Below are positions 35,903-44,365 of a stretch of 64,000 nt of DNA, one piece after another; the stretch's first letter is position 1, and every line of letters starts with the position of its first letter. The DNA is from Chitinimonas arctica (GTDB lineage: Bacteria; Pseudomonadota; Gammaproteobacteria; Burkholderiales; Chitinimonadaceae), in the NCBI RefSeq assembly GCF_007431345.1, contig NZ_CP041730.1:1364001-1428000 (forward strand), written 5' to 3'. The position numbers and the translations under genes are program-made. The notes beneath the pieces are model-generated. The model saw nothing but the letters and a program-made list of their open reading frames with translations. It searched no databases and was not told the origin of the DNA.

Positions 35903-35951
35903 GCGGGTTTGCCAACCAGGCAACGGACCGTCAATCCGTCCATGCGCGTTC
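35903..35951 (+). pseudogene. Possible decayed tRNA-Cys copy
   Basis: The segment shares GCGGGTT and then AATCCGTCCAT followed by GTTC with the intact tRNA-Cys 156 nt upstream, in the same order and at similar spacing. The anticodon region keeps a 5-bp stem, but the loop lacks U33, and the acceptor and T-stem no longer pair. It is best read as a degenerated duplicate or a chance partial match. Confidence 0.3.
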
Positions 35952-35960
35952 TAAACGTAG

Positions 35961-36217
35961 CTAGTCGGCTGTTTGCCGAAGGGCGCGTTCATACACCAGC
36001 AGATCTCCCGCCGAAAAGCAGCAGAAGATCACTTCCTGAATAGTCGCGAACTCGACAAGCACCGAGCGAACAGTGGCCACCGCAAGCGCCGCCGCGCACC
36101 ATCCACGCCTCCACCGCCAAGAAGCGATGAATTCGCTGCATTCACTATGGCGTCCACCGCTAGCGTGGTGATATCCGCCTGGATGGCGCGGAGGATGGGT
36201 GGTTTTGAAAATATCAT
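35961..36217 (-). pseudogene. Macrodomain (ADP-ribose deacetylase-type) gene, internally deleted
   Basis: The N-terminal part reads ILRAIQADITTLAVDAIVNAANSSLLGGGGVDGA, the ADP-ribose-binding signature of macrodomain proteins such as YmdB. After ~45 residues this frame runs into unrelated sequence. A second minus frame then gives VRSVLVEFATIQEVIFCCFSAGDLL to VYERAL and a stop at 35961, which is the family's C-terminus. About 90 central residues are missing, so the gene is a non-functional remnant. Confidence 0.75.
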
Positions 36218-36460
36218 TTCAGTTGGGAAGTAAACGGGGCCGTACCCAAGGAGCAGAGCGGATTCTACGGAGCGCGCGTGCTCAATGAAATGGCAGCGGT
36301 ACAGCGCCCAGGGTTGCACACGTGACAGTGGAGATACGGCTGAGCCTGAAATGGCATGCATATAATTTGCCCGCTTGCCATTCCGGTGCAGTCACAGCGG
36401 ACTCCCCTCCCCGTCTGGGCTCATCGCTGTCCCCAACACGCTCGCCACGAGGCCTTGCCG

Positions 36461-37351
36461 ATGATTCACTCTCCAACCCGCCGTACTTTTTTGCTCACAG
36501 CCGCAGCCCTTCCCCTTATAGGCGCCTGTGGTTCCCTGGACATTGCCGCCGGTCCGCGCACCGCGACCGCGCAAGCGCAGCTCGCACAACTCGAACTCGC
36601 CTTTAAAGGCCGCATTGGGTTTTTTGCGATCGATACAGGCAACGGCAGCTCGCTTGGCTACCGCGCCGATGAGCGCTTTCCCATGTGCAGCACCTTCAAG
36701 ATGATGCTCGCCGCAGCAATCCTGGCGCGCAGCACGCAAACGGATGGCTTGCTCAAGCAACGGATCCAGTACGGCCAGCACGACCTGCTCCCCCATTCGC
36801 CGATTACCGAGCAACATCTCAAGGACGGCATGCCGGTCGCCGATCTTTGCGCCGCGACGGTCCAATACAGCGACAATGGCGCCGCCAATCTCTTGATGAA
36901 GATACTCGGCGGTCCGGCAGCCCTGACCGCCTTTGCGCAATCCATCGGCGACCACACCTTCCGCCTGGATCGCTGGGAAACCGAGCTCAACACAGCCATC
37001 CCCGGGGATGGCCGAGATACCACCACGCCCGCAGCCATGGGGCGCAGCCTGCAAGGACTTGCGCTTGGTAACGCCTTGCCCCCTCCGCAGCGAGAGCAAT
37101 TGCAGACTTGGCTACTTGGCAACACGACCGGCGCCACGCGGATTCAAGCCGGCGTACCCGCCGGCTGGCGGGTGGGCGACAAAACGGGCACGGGTTCCTA
37201 TGGCACGGCAAACGATATCGCCGTTCTTTGGCCTGCACATCGTGCACCCGTCGTCGTGACGGTTTTTACCACGCAGAAAGAACAGCATGCCAAGGCACGT
37301 AACGATGTGATCGCTTCCGCTGCCAGGATTGCGGTGGATTGGCTCGTTTAA
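36461..37351 (+). CDS. Class A beta-lactamase with Tat lipoprotein signal
   Basis: A 296-residue serine beta-lactamase that hydrolyses beta-lactams in the periplasm. The catalytic motifs are S77-T-F-K80 (Ambler 70-73), S137-D-N (130-132), E173-T-E-L-N177 (166-170) and KTG in GDKTGTGSYG (234-236). Cys precedes the active serine, as in CTX-M and carbapenemase groups, but no Cys238 partner is present. The N-terminus TRRTFLLTAAALPLIGAC has both a twin-arginine motif and a lipobox (Cys23), so it is probably a Tat-exported lipoprotein. I choose ATG 36461 with GAGG 8 nt upstream; the longer frame is unlikely. No ampR-like regulator is nearby. Confidence 0.93.
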   Translation: MIHSPTRRTFLLTAAALPLIGACGSLDIAAGPRTATAQAQLAQLELAFKGRIGFFAIDTGNGSSLGYRADERFPMCSTFKMMLAAAILARSTQTDGLLKQRIQYGQHDLLPHSPITEQHLKDGMPVADLCAATVQYSDNGAANLLMKILGGPAALTAFAQSIGDHTFRLDRWETELNTAIPGDGRDTTTPAAMGRSLQGLALGNALPPPQREQLQTWLLGNTTGATRIQAGVPAGWRVGDKTGTGSYGTANDIAVLWPAHRAPVVVTVFTTQKEQHAKARNDVIASAARIAVDWLV

Positions 37352-37491
37352 AGCTAAAAATGTGCGGCGGGTCGCCTAGGAAGAGCTTCAGCTTTTCTTC
37401 GAAGCTGTTCCAAAATCGACACCGCCACACCAGCCTTCAGAGGGCCTGTGCTATAGTCTCGCCCTTTGCTAGTCCAGCTATGCCACCCTCC

Positions 37492-37578
37492 GCCCGGATG
37501 GTGAAATTGGTAGACACAAGAGACTTAAAATCTCTCGACCGAAAGGTTGTGCCGGTTCGACCCCGGCTCCGGGCACCA
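37492..37578 (+). tRNA. tRNA-Leu (UAA)
   Basis: An 87-nt class II tRNA with acceptor GCCCGGA/TCCGGGC, anticodon TAA in GACTTAAAATC, a long variable arm, T-loop GTTCGAC and an encoded CCA end. A TATAGT -10-like box lies about 40 nt upstream. An integrase gene begins its 3' end 38 nt downstream, so this tRNA is the likely integration target of the island that follows. Confidence 0.97.
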
Positions 37579-37616
37579 GCAGTTTTTCTTGATAAAACAG
37601 GTAGATAGCTTCGACC

Positions 37617-38654
37617 CTAGGCTACCTGTTTTTCTTTTTCCAGATCAGGGGTATGGCAAGAATATGACATGACATCGTCAATATGCTTGCTGTGCTTATG
37701 CAAATGGTCAGGCGCCAAGTGCGCATATCGCCTAACCATTTCGACCGACTCCCACCCACCCAACTCCTGTAGCTCGGCCAGACCCACCCCGGACTGGATC
37801 AGCCAACTCGCCCATGTGTGGCGCAAGTCATGAAAGCGAAAGTCTTTGATGCCCGCCAGATCGCAGGCCTTGTAGAACCCGACATTACTGGCTCCCTTGA
37901 TAGGTTTGCCTCGGTAGGTAAAGACTACTTCGTGATGCTTCCCGATTTGAGACCGCAATGCGTCAATGGCGGTTTGATTCAGCGGGATACCGATGGCTCT
38001 GCCAGCTTTCGCTTCGTCAGGGTGAACCCAGGCAACATGTCGCTGCATATCGATCTGGTCCCACCGCAAGCTGTATATGTTGGTTTTACGAAGCCCTGTC
38101 GCCAGTGCAAAACGAACGATAGGGACAAGATGGGGAGGCAAGAACCCAATCAGCCGCTGCGCCTCAACTGGCCTGAGCCAACGAATACGACGCTTTTTTT
38201 CTTTATATAGTGAGACGTGCGGGGCTTTATCAATCCAAGTCCACTCTTTCTCAGCCATACGAAGGATTGCGCGGAGCAGTGCGAGATAACGGTTTTTTGT
38301 GGAGCTGGAAGCCTGAGTGGCTTCGTTAACTGCGCTTCGGCAGTGCTCACCCGTAATTTGATGCAGCTTTATCTTTTCAAAGAACGGGCGCAGTTTGCGA
38401 AGCTTAATCTTGTCGCCATGAATACTGCGCTTATGCGACTTCTCTTTCAGCCATCGCAATGCCGCCTCATTGAAAGACCGCACCGCCTTTTCGTCCAGCC
38501 GGGTTATTCGCCATAAGTCGCCCTTGAGCCGATCATGGAATTCCTGCGCGGACTTTTCATCGGCAGTCCCAGTAGAACGTCTAATTCTTTTTCCGCCTGG
38601 ATCGAGAATATCGACGTACCAGAAACTGCTATTTTCTTGCTTGTAGATGGGCAT
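37617..38654 (-). CDS. int: Tyrosine-type site-specific integrase
   Basis: A 345-residue tyrosine recombinase. It has an N-terminal arm-binding beta domain (MPIYKQENSSFWYVDI), a core-binding SAM-like domain (~65-150), and a catalytic domain with Arg in ATGLRKTNIYSLRW, HDLRHTWASWL (H-x-x-R), HLAP-adjacent residues and the nucleophile Tyr in MVRRYAHLAPDH. It integrates and excises the island, presumably at the adjacent tRNA-Leu. I start at ATG 38654 with AGGAA 9 nt upstream. It overlaps the Xis-like gene by 151 nt in another frame. Confidence 0.93.
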   Translation of the reverse strand: MPIYKQENSSFWYVDILDPGGKRIRRSTGTADEKSAQEFHDRLKGDLWRITRLDEKAVRSFNEAALRWLKEKSHKRSIHGDKIKLRKLRPFFEKIKLHQITGEHCRSAVNEATQASSSTKNRYLALLRAILRMAEKEWTWIDKAPHVSLYKEKKRRIRWLRPVEAQRLIGFLPPHLVPIVRFALATGLRKTNIYSLRWDQIDMQRHVAWVHPDEAKAGRAIGIPLNQTAIDALRSQIGKHHEVVFTYRGKPIKGASNVGFYKACDLAGIKDFRFHDLRHTWASWLIQSGVGLAELQELGGWESVEMVRRYAHLAPDHLHKHSKHIDDVMSYSCHTPDLEKEKQVA

Positions 38655-38857
38655 GTTGTAGTTCCTTTTGGACCTACCGCCGCCTGCCCAGGGCGAACAT
38701 ACTCGCCGCGAAGGTAGGCCGCAAGGTCGTTTTCTAGAATGACGTAGGCTCGACCGACCTTTCGGCCTGGTGCCTCTGACGCCTTTATCTTGTTGCGCAA
38801 GGTTTCCGGATGGCATTGCGCCAGTGCTGCAGCCTGTTCAAGCGTGTAGGTCTGCAT
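38504..38857 (-). CDS. Excisionase-like helix-turn-helix protein
   Basis: A 117-residue protein beginning MQTYTLEQAAALAQCHPETLRNKI. This is a MerR/Xis-type winged helix (HTH_17) that reads VGRAYVILENDLAAYLRGEY, the usual DNA-binding module of small excisionases. The C-terminal half overlaps the integrase start and looks unstructured. It lies directly upstream of int in the same direction, as Xis genes often do. The ATG follows a purine-rich stretch (GGGGAAGGG). Confidence 0.72.
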   Translation of the reverse strand: MQTYTLEQAAALAQCHPETLRNKIKASEAPGRKVGRAYVILENDLAAYLRGEYVRPGQAAVGPKGTTTCPSTSKKIAVSGTSIFSIQAEKELDVLLGLPMKSPRRNSMIGSRATYGE

Positions 38858-39068
38858 CGGCGCCCTTCCCCTCTCTACGAAGGCTGTACCGGGCAGGCAA
38901 GCCGCGAATGGACTCAACAACGACCACCCCCTCTGCTGCCATAGCCTGCAGTTCTTCGAAAACGATATTTGTGTCGAGGCGCAGGCAATGCGCCAAGTCG
39001 TCGGCAGTCACGCTGCTACCAATCTGTAAAGCGGCAACTGAAAGCGCCCTAGTATTCGTCCTGTTCAA
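38838..39068 (-). CDS. Small winged-helix DNA-binding protein
   Basis: A 76-residue protein. VAALQIGSSVTADDLAHCLRLDTNIVFEELQAMAAEGVV resembles a winged-helix fold for DNA binding. It starts at TTG 39068 with GGAG 7 nt upstream. A 12-codon frame (ATG at 39089) with its own stop overlaps this start, which may couple or limit its translation. It overlaps the Xis-like gene by 20 nt, so the three genes form one operon leading to int. No family name is recognised. Confidence 0.55.
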   Translation of the reverse strand: MNRTNTRALSVAALQIGSSVTADDLAHCLRLDTNIVFEELQAMAAEGVVVVESIRGLPARYSLRREGKGADADLHA

Positions 39069-39530
39069 GTGCGTTCTCCGTGTTCATCGACTACGCCGCT
39101 AAGTCGTCACCATGCGGTGGAGCACATCGGCAGCCACGACCGGAGCCGGAGCCATGTCCGACCTGGCAATGCGTGGACTGGCGTTGCGATGCAGGGCGAT
39201 AACCCCACGAAGCAAATATTAGCCACAAGTAATTTTCCAGTCAAGTCAAAAGTTAATTATTTGTTAGCTTTACCGCACAGGAATATGATGGGGCGGCGAT
39301 ACCCATGGGAAATAGCAGAGTCGTCCTGCAAAATTTTGGGGGCTGGAGAGGGGGGTAGAGGCTTTACGGTAGGAAAAGACGGGGATGAGGGGCGATGCGG
39401 GTTCAGGCCGGTGATGCCCGGAAACGTCAGGCGTAAAAAAACCCACCACAAGGGCGGGTTCGGAGTGCATTTAGTCGCTGGCGTGTATACCGTTGCTGGA
39501 ACAGCCTTAGACGGTCTTGCATCTCCTCCT
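39069..39530. other. Intergenic region between the integrase operon and the repressor
   Basis: About 460 nt. It contains the upstream region of the integrase operon, a terminator for the repressor gene (39435-39460) and an AT-rich patch at ~39215-39265. No gene is supported here. Confidence 0.5.
39435..39460 (-). terminator. Terminator of the CI-like repressor gene
   Basis: A GC-rich 8-bp stem (AACCCGCC with GGTGGGTT, one G-T pair) is followed on the minus strand by a run of T. It lies 70 nt after the repressor stop codon. Confidence 0.65.
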
Positions 39531-40262
39531 TTACCACCATGGCCGCTCTACCGGCTTGAACTTCACGTCGACCACCACACCCATGACTCGCAAGGAGTCG
39601 ACATGTTCGGCCGCAATGAGCCGGTCAGGGTAGCGAACCTTGTCCGGGCTATCGCTGGTCATCCGGATGGCGCCATCCGGTTCTCGATAGAGCCGCTTGA
39701 TGTAGAACTCGCCCAAGTAATCCACGGCAAAGACTTCCCCCGAGCGAATGCTGGAGATATGCGTGTAGATGGTCACACTTGCCCCGTTGGGAATGCGAGG
39801 TTCCATGCTGTCGCCATCGACTAATACGGTTGTTAATTTTTCGGGGAATCGGATGTTCAGCGTCGCAGCCCAGCGCCTGCTGTAGCGGTGTCGCTTTCCC
39901 TCGTCATCCATTACCCATTGTATTGCGCCGTTGCCGGCAGATACTTTTAGTCTCAGTGCCATTACCTCAAATTCGTCTTCTTCTACCTCGTCCTCATCAT
40001 GGTAGATACTGGCCGGGCGGGGTTCCGTCCGGATATTGCCGGGCTCGGCGCGAAGCTCTTCGCCTCTGCCGGTGGCCAGCCAGTTAGGGTTGCACTGTAG
40101 GTACTCGGCCGCCCGGAGCAAATTCTCGCCCTCGACCGACTTCGTCCCCCCGTTCATCCACTTGCTGATCGATGGCGGCTTCACGCCAACGTAGCGAGCT
40201 AGGTCGGCCGGTCTACGGCCGATCACATCCAGCCGTTTCCTGATTCGTTCTGCGAGTGTCAT
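39531..40262 (-). CDS. CI/LexA-like phage repressor (XRE HTH plus S24 peptidase)
   Basis: A 243-residue repressor. Residues 1-60 are an XRE helix-turn-helix (LAERIRKRLDVIGRRPADLARYVGVKPPSISKW). Residues ~115-235 are an S24 autoprotease, with the nucleophile Ser in LVDGDSMEPRIPNG and the Lys in EFYIKRLYR. It would hold the element silent and cleave itself under RecA stimulation. It is divergent from the cro-like gene, with a shared operator region between them. The ATG at 40262 has no clear ribosome site. Confidence 0.92.
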   Translation of the reverse strand: MTLAERIRKRLDVIGRRPADLARYVGVKPPSISKWMNGGTKSVEGENLLRAAEYLQCNPNWLATGRGEELRAEPGNIRTEPRPASIYHDEDEVEEDEFEVMALRLKVSAGNGAIQWVMDDEGKRHRYSRRWAATLNIRFPEKLTTVLVDGDSMEPRIPNGASVTIYTHISSIRSGEVFAVDYLGEFYIKRLYREPDGAIRMTSDSPDKVRYPDRLIAAEHVDSLRVMGVVVDVKFKPVERPWW

Positions 40263-40369
40263 GGGTACATATTATTTAGCTAAACTCGTTTCTTGCGGGT
40301 CATTTTATTTCTTGCGGCTATCGTTAGCTTAGAGTAACATTTAATTAACTAAAAATCGAGCATTCGTAG
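40263..40369. promoter_or_regulatory. Divergent cI-cro operator/promoter region
   Basis: A 107-nt AT-rich region between divergent regulators. It holds a perfect 10-bp palindrome TTTAGCTAAA at 40275-40284 and related half-sites (GTTAGCTTAGAG near 40323, TTAACTAAA at 40345-40353). It also holds two copies of TTTCTTGCGG (near 40289 and 40308). These are the likely repressor operators overlapping both promoters. Confidence 0.6.
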
Positions 40370-40564
40370 ATGCAGAAAGCATTCGTGATCCGCAATTTCG
40401 GCAGCGGGTCGGAAACAGCCAGGGCGCTGCGTATCAAGCCGCCATCGGTATCGAAGTGGCCGGAAGAACTGCCCGATTCGGCAGTGGGGCGTATCGCCCG
40501 TTTACGTCCCGATGCGCTGCGCGCTTGGTGGAAAGAACAACGCAAGCACCGTCAAGCTGCGTAG
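40370..40564 (+). CDS. Cro-like transcriptional regulator
   Basis: A 64-residue protein reading KAFVIRNFGSGSETARALRIKPPSVSKWPEELPDSAVGRIARL. This is the compact HTH of Cro/CI antirepressors that bind the same operators as the repressor. It is divergent from the CI-like gene, at the standard place for the lytic switch. No ribosome site is seen before the ATG, so the message may be leaderless or start very close. Confidence 0.88.
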   Translation: MQKAFVIRNFGSGSETARALRIKPPSVSKWPEELPDSAVGRIARLRPDALRAWWKEQRKHRQAA

Positions 40565-40807
40565 GCAAATACCCCGCGCCTCACCGAGATCCATTTTGGC
40601 TGTTCAGCCAGAGCTTCCATGCGCTGCATGTGTAGGGCGCACTCCCCCCAACAATGCTCGAGGTTGCCCACGCATAAACATTTAAATACGCCGCCTTGTA
40701 TGAGCGGATTGAGGTGCTGTTACGCATGCAGCAGAAAAGGTAAAGCCCTGCGGGCGTTGATGCGCCAGGTGCAGGGCTTTGTGTTCGGGCAAGGAACGAA
40801 AGGAATT

Positions 40808-40885
40808 ATGAAACAACTTCAAACATTACACCAGCGCATTGAGGGTGGCCGGCTTCGCTGTCTCCCCTTGGAGGGCCGCGTATGA
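40808..40885 (+). CDS. 25-residue small ORF coupled to the replication protein
   Basis: A short frame starting MKQLQTLHQRIEGG with AAAGGA 5 nt before the ATG. It ends by an ATGA overlap with the next gene. Good ribosome site plus stop-start overlap suggest a translated leader that couples to the O-like gene. No domain is recognisable. Confidence 0.45.
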   Translation: MKQLQTLHQRIEGGRLRCLPLEGRV

Positions 40886-41739
40886 GCGCAGTCCTTCGCC
40901 TGGTTCATTCTGCCGAGCCCACTGCTCGGCCGGAGGCGCCGCGCATGCAAGACGGCTTTATCCGCATTCCGAACGGTCTGTTCGATGCACTGCTGAGCGC
41001 CGATATCCCGGCTCGCCATCTCAAGGTGGCATTGGCGGTGATCCGCAAGACCTATGGCTTCGGCAAGCAGTCCGACGACGTCACCATCACCCAGCTGGCA
41101 GAGGTGGCGGGTATCCATCGTCCGGATGCCAGCAAGGCTTTCCAAGCCCTGCTCGCGGCCAACATCGTGTCGGCAAGCAAGGGTCGGCATGGCTCGGTGG
41201 TGTCGATCAATGCCCCGGAAATGTGGGATTTCACCCCGTATCAAAACGCTACGGTGAGCGCTACGAACGTAGCGGATTGCTACGGACAAACGTCGCAAAA
41301 CGCTACACACAATAGACAACTCCAAAAGACAGTTATTACTTCCTCACTTCGTTCGGAAGTTGTCGACGTGCCGGAAAAGCGGGTCAGCAAGGCAAAGCCT
41401 CCAGTCGTGCCCTGCCAGCAGGTGCTGGACGCCTACAACGCCGAGCTGGGTGACAGCTTGCCCCGAGCGCAGATGCTGAACGACAAGCGCCAGAAAGCCA
41501 TCGGCGCCCGCTGGAAGCAAATGCTGGGGACCACCAACCCGGCCGGCAAGCTGCGTTTCGACGACACCGCATCCGGCATCGAGTGGTTCGCCAAGCTGTT
41601 CCGCAAGGTCCGCATGAACCCGCACTGGATGGGCGAGAACGAGGACGCCACATGGACGGCCAGCTTCGACTGGATCATGGGGCCAGAAAATTTTATGAAA
41701 GTTTTGGAATACCGCCAGGCGGGCAGAGGTAATGCATGA
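40882..41739 (+). CDS. Phage replication initiator, O-like N-terminal domain
   Basis: A 285-residue protein with the lambda O-type winged-helix N-terminal domain: GFIRIPNGLFDALLSADIPARHLKVALAVIRKTYGFGKQ and TQLAEVAGIHRPDASKAFQALL. It would bind the element's origin and recruit helicase. The C-terminal half (~170-285) carries the helicase-recruiting part. GGAGG lies 8 nt before the ATG. It is coupled (ATGA) to the dnaB-like gene that follows, which supports joint function at replication. An origin may lie in its own coding sequence, as in lambdoid phages. Confidence 0.88.
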   Translation: MSAVLRLVHSAEPTARPEAPRMQDGFIRIPNGLFDALLSADIPARHLKVALAVIRKTYGFGKQSDDVTITQLAEVAGIHRPDASKAFQALLAANIVSASKGRHGSVVSINAPEMWDFTPYQNATVSATNVADCYGQTSQNATHNRQLQKTVITSSLRSEVVDVPEKRVSKAKPPVVPCQQVLDAYNAELGDSLPRAQMLNDKRQKAIGARWKQMLGTTNPAGKLRFDDTASGIEWFAKLFRKVRMNPHWMGENEDATWTASFDWIMGPENFMKVLEYRQAGRGNA

Positions 41740-43157
41740 GCGCACCACACGATCTTCCCTACGACGAACTGGCCGACGTGAACGCCCAAGCCCTGGCTGG
41801 CTATCTGCCGCCGTGCAATGTGAACGCGGAGCAAAGCGTGCTGGGTGGCCTGATGCTGCAACCGGAACGGCTGCACGACATTCCCGTCCTGAAGTCCGAG
41901 CATTTCCACCACGAAGCGCATCGCTTGATCTTCGCTGCCATCTCGCGCCTGGTGGTCGCCTGCAAGCCGGCCGACGTGATTTCCGTCTGTGCTGAACTGG
42001 ACCTGCGTGGCGAACTGAATGCGGTGGGTAGCTTGGGCTACCTGGGCCACATCGCCGAGAACGTGCCGAGTGCCGCCAACATCAAGCGCTATGCCGAAAT
42101 CGTGTTCGAGCATGCCTTGGAGCGCGGCCTGCTGATCGCTGCAGCGGAAATCTCCGACTTGGCGGTGGAGCGTAGCGGCCGGACGGTGGCGGAACGCCAG
42201 GCGGAAGCGGTTCGCCTGCTGTCCGGTATCGCCGATGCCGCCGCGACCGACTCGGGGCCGACAACGATGGCGGAGGGCGTTCGCCGGGGCACCAATGAAA
42301 TCATGGACCGGATGGATCGCGGTGACGCCTTGGGCGGGCTTTCCACTGGCCTCGCTGGGCTGGACAAATTGTTGGATGGCTTGAAGCCGGGCGACCTGAT
42401 CGTCATCGGTGGCCGCCCGTCGATGGGCAAGTCCGCCCTTGGTTTGGGATTCGCGATTGCTGCCGGCCTCAATGGTCAGACGGTTTCGTACAACAGTTTG
42501 GAAATGCAAGCGTCCAAGCTGAGCAAGCGTGCCGTGGCCTTCGTCGGGGCCATCAATCTTACCCGCATGAAAACGGGGCGGATGACGCCTGACGAGTACA
42601 CCGCCTACACCGTGGCAGCGACCAAGCTGTCGGATGCGCCGATCTGGATCGAGGACCGTTCCGGTCAGACCCTGGAACGCATTGCCGCCGAGGCCCGCAC
42701 CATGAAGCGCAAGCGGGGTCTGGTGATGCTGGTGATCGACCACCTGCACTTGATGCCCATCAAAGGTGAAAACCGCGCCCAAGCGCTGGGCCGTGTGTCC
42801 GCCGGGCTGAAGGAGCTGGCAATGGAGCTGGGCATTCCCGTCGTGCTGCTGGCGCAGTTGAACCGGGACAGCGCCAAGGGCGGTGCAGTGCGTCGCCCGA
42901 CCCTGCCGGACCTGCGTGACTCCGGCGCTATCGAGCAGGACGCCGACGTGGTGATCTTCGTGCACCGCGAGGAGTACTACGACCCGAACGCGAGCGTGGG
43001 TGAAGCAGAGCTGATCGTCGCGAAGCATCGCGACGGTGAAATCGGCACGGTGCGCGTGGGCTGGCAGGCGGAATGCACCCGCTTTATCGACACCCCGCCG
43101 AGCTGGTCGCTCAAGCAGAAGGCAGCGGCCAAGCGCTGGCAGGAGGAAGAGCTATGA
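41736..43157 (+). CDS. Replicative DNA helicase, DnaB family (phage type)
   Basis: A 473-residue hexameric helicase. The N-terminal domain begins PPCNVNAEQSVLGGLMLQPERL. The RecA-type C-terminal domain has Walker A IGGRPSMGKSALGLG (~223-233), Walker B GLVMLVIDHLHLM, and the DnaB motifs LKELAMELGIPVVLLAQLNR and LRDSGAIEQDADVVIFVHR. It unwinds the element's DNA, presumably loaded by the O-like initiator. Start by ATGA overlap with the O-like gene and stop by ATGA overlap with the next gene, so the three are translationally linked. Confidence 0.95.
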   Translation: MSAPHDLPYDELADVNAQALAGYLPPCNVNAEQSVLGGLMLQPERLHDIPVLKSEHFHHEAHRLIFAAISRLVVACKPADVISVCAELDLRGELNAVGSLGYLGHIAENVPSAANIKRYAEIVFEHALERGLLIAAAEISDLAVERSGRTVAERQAEAVRLLSGIADAAATDSGPTTMAEGVRRGTNEIMDRMDRGDALGGLSTGLAGLDKLLDGLKPGDLIVIGGRPSMGKSALGLGFAIAAGLNGQTVSYNSLEMQASKLSKRAVAFVGAINLTRMKTGRMTPDEYTAYTVAATKLSDAPIWIEDRSGQTLERIAAEARTMKRKRGLVMLVIDHLHLMPIKGENRAQALGRVSAGLKELAMELGIPVVLLAQLNRDSAKGGAVRRPTLPDLRDSGAIEQDADVVIFVHREEYYDPNASVGEAELIVAKHRDGEIGTVRVGWQAECTRFIDTPPSWSLKQKAAAKRWQEEEL

Positions 43158-43639
43158 GCGACCGGACTGGCATGCGTAACCACCCCAAATCAAGACCTGG
43201 CATCGCTGATGCCGACCAAAAAATGACCCAAGGAATTGAGCAGCAAATGAATCAAATCAACGTAGCGAATGAACTGACCACTGGCCTGAAGGATCTGGAC
43301 GACCTGCTGGGTGGCGGTTTGCAGCGGGGCCAGTTGGTCCTGGTCGATGGCCCGTCGGGCATCGGCAAGACAGCCCTGGGCTTGGGTATCGCCACGGCGA
43401 ATGCGCATAAGGGCGTGCCGGCCGCCTTTCACAGCTTGGACAAGCAGCCAGAACATTTGGGCGCGCGCCTTCTTGCTACGGTAGGTGGTGCAGATCTCCG
43501 CCGACTGCGCAGCGGCCAACTGTCCGACGACGATGTCACCCGCTGCCATTTCGCCTCCGATCAGCTATCACATTTTCCGATGTGGGTTCCAGTTCGTGAC
43601 CACCGCACGGTCGCGCAGATCGCCAAGGAGGCCCGCTAA
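43154..43639 (+). CDS. Short RecA/DnaB-like ATPase, truncated paralogue
   Basis: A 161-residue protein with a DnaB/RadA-like RecA core start: ELTTGLKDLDDLLGGGLQRGQLVLVDGPSGIGKTALGLGIATANAH (Walker A GPSGIGKT). It resembles the C-terminal domain of the neighbouring DnaB but stops before Walker B and the arginine-finger region. It may be a regulatory or decoy subunit, or a truncated duplicate. AGGAGG lies before the ATG, which overlaps the dnaB stop by 4 nt, so it is actively translated in design. Confidence 0.7.
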   Translation: MSDRTGMRNHPKSRPGIADADQKMTQGIEQQMNQINVANELTTGLKDLDDLLGGGLQRGQLVLVDGPSGIGKTALGLGIATANAHKGVPAAFHSLDKQPEHLGARLLATVGGADLRRLRSGQLSDDDVTRCHFASDQLSHFPMWVPVRDHRTVAQIAKEAR

Positions 43640-44166
43640 TGGCAATTTTTAAGAGCGTGCCGCAAGCACTGCATTTCGCCTACATCATCCAGGCTTACGA
43701 GATTGGCGCCGAAAGCGCCATGACCAAGGCACTACGCCGCATCATGATGGAGCTTGGCATCTGGGAGGAACCCGGCGCGACGAATACCTCTGTGGATTTC
43801 AGTGGTCTGGACCGCATTGAAGTCCGCGCCCAATGCGCCATGATTCGCCAGATGGTCGACGACCATTTGCCGTGGGCAGAGCGCTGCGCCATCGTCGCGC
43901 GCTATGAGCCCGCCGAACGCGTCGAAGAAAGCGGCAGGCGCCGCTTCCTGTTTTCGCCGGTTCGTTACGAGGCAATCCGCGCGCTATCGGACTACCTGGC
44001 GCCTTCGTTCGGCCGCTATAACCGCGACACCATCGACCTGATCGTCGCCCGAGTGTCTGATCGTCGGGTGGTCGAAGGTAGCTACCTGCGAAGTGGCAGC
44101 CAAGTTGGGCATGGCGCATACGACCTTAGCGGACGTGTACAAGCGGATTCGTGGACGGGTGGTTGA
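43639..44166 (+). CDS. Hypothetical phage early protein
   Basis: A 175-residue protein of unknown function, rich in charged helices (VPQALHFAYIIQAYEIGAES, RRIMMELGIWEEP, IRQMVDDHLPWAERCAIVARYEP). The position after a replication operon is where late antitermination regulators often sit, but no Q-type zinc motif is visible. AAGGAGG lies 7 nt before the ATG, which overlaps the previous stop (TAATG). It is the last gene of the phage-like block. Confidence 0.55.
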   Translation: MAIFKSVPQALHFAYIIQAYEIGAESAMTKALRRIMMELGIWEEPGATNTSVDFSGLDRIEVRAQCAMIRQMVDDHLPWAERCAIVARYEPAERVEESGRRRFLFSPVRYEAIRALSDYLAPSFGRYNRDTIDLIVARVSDRRVVEGSYLRSGSQVGHGAYDLSGRVQADSWTGG

Positions 44167-44365
44167 TCAGCGCTTCCACTCTGGCACATTGATGCCTATT
44201 TAGGAGGGGGCGTCCATCCCTTTGGTTCATTTTTGTACTCCGGTTGGAACTTGTATGTAAGCTTCACAGTGCTGTTGAAGTATTCCAAGTTAGTGCACCA
44301 GATACCGAGGCCGCTAGAGCCCTCTGTGCACGAGTGTGGTTTGGGGCTTAGAGGGGGAATATCTC

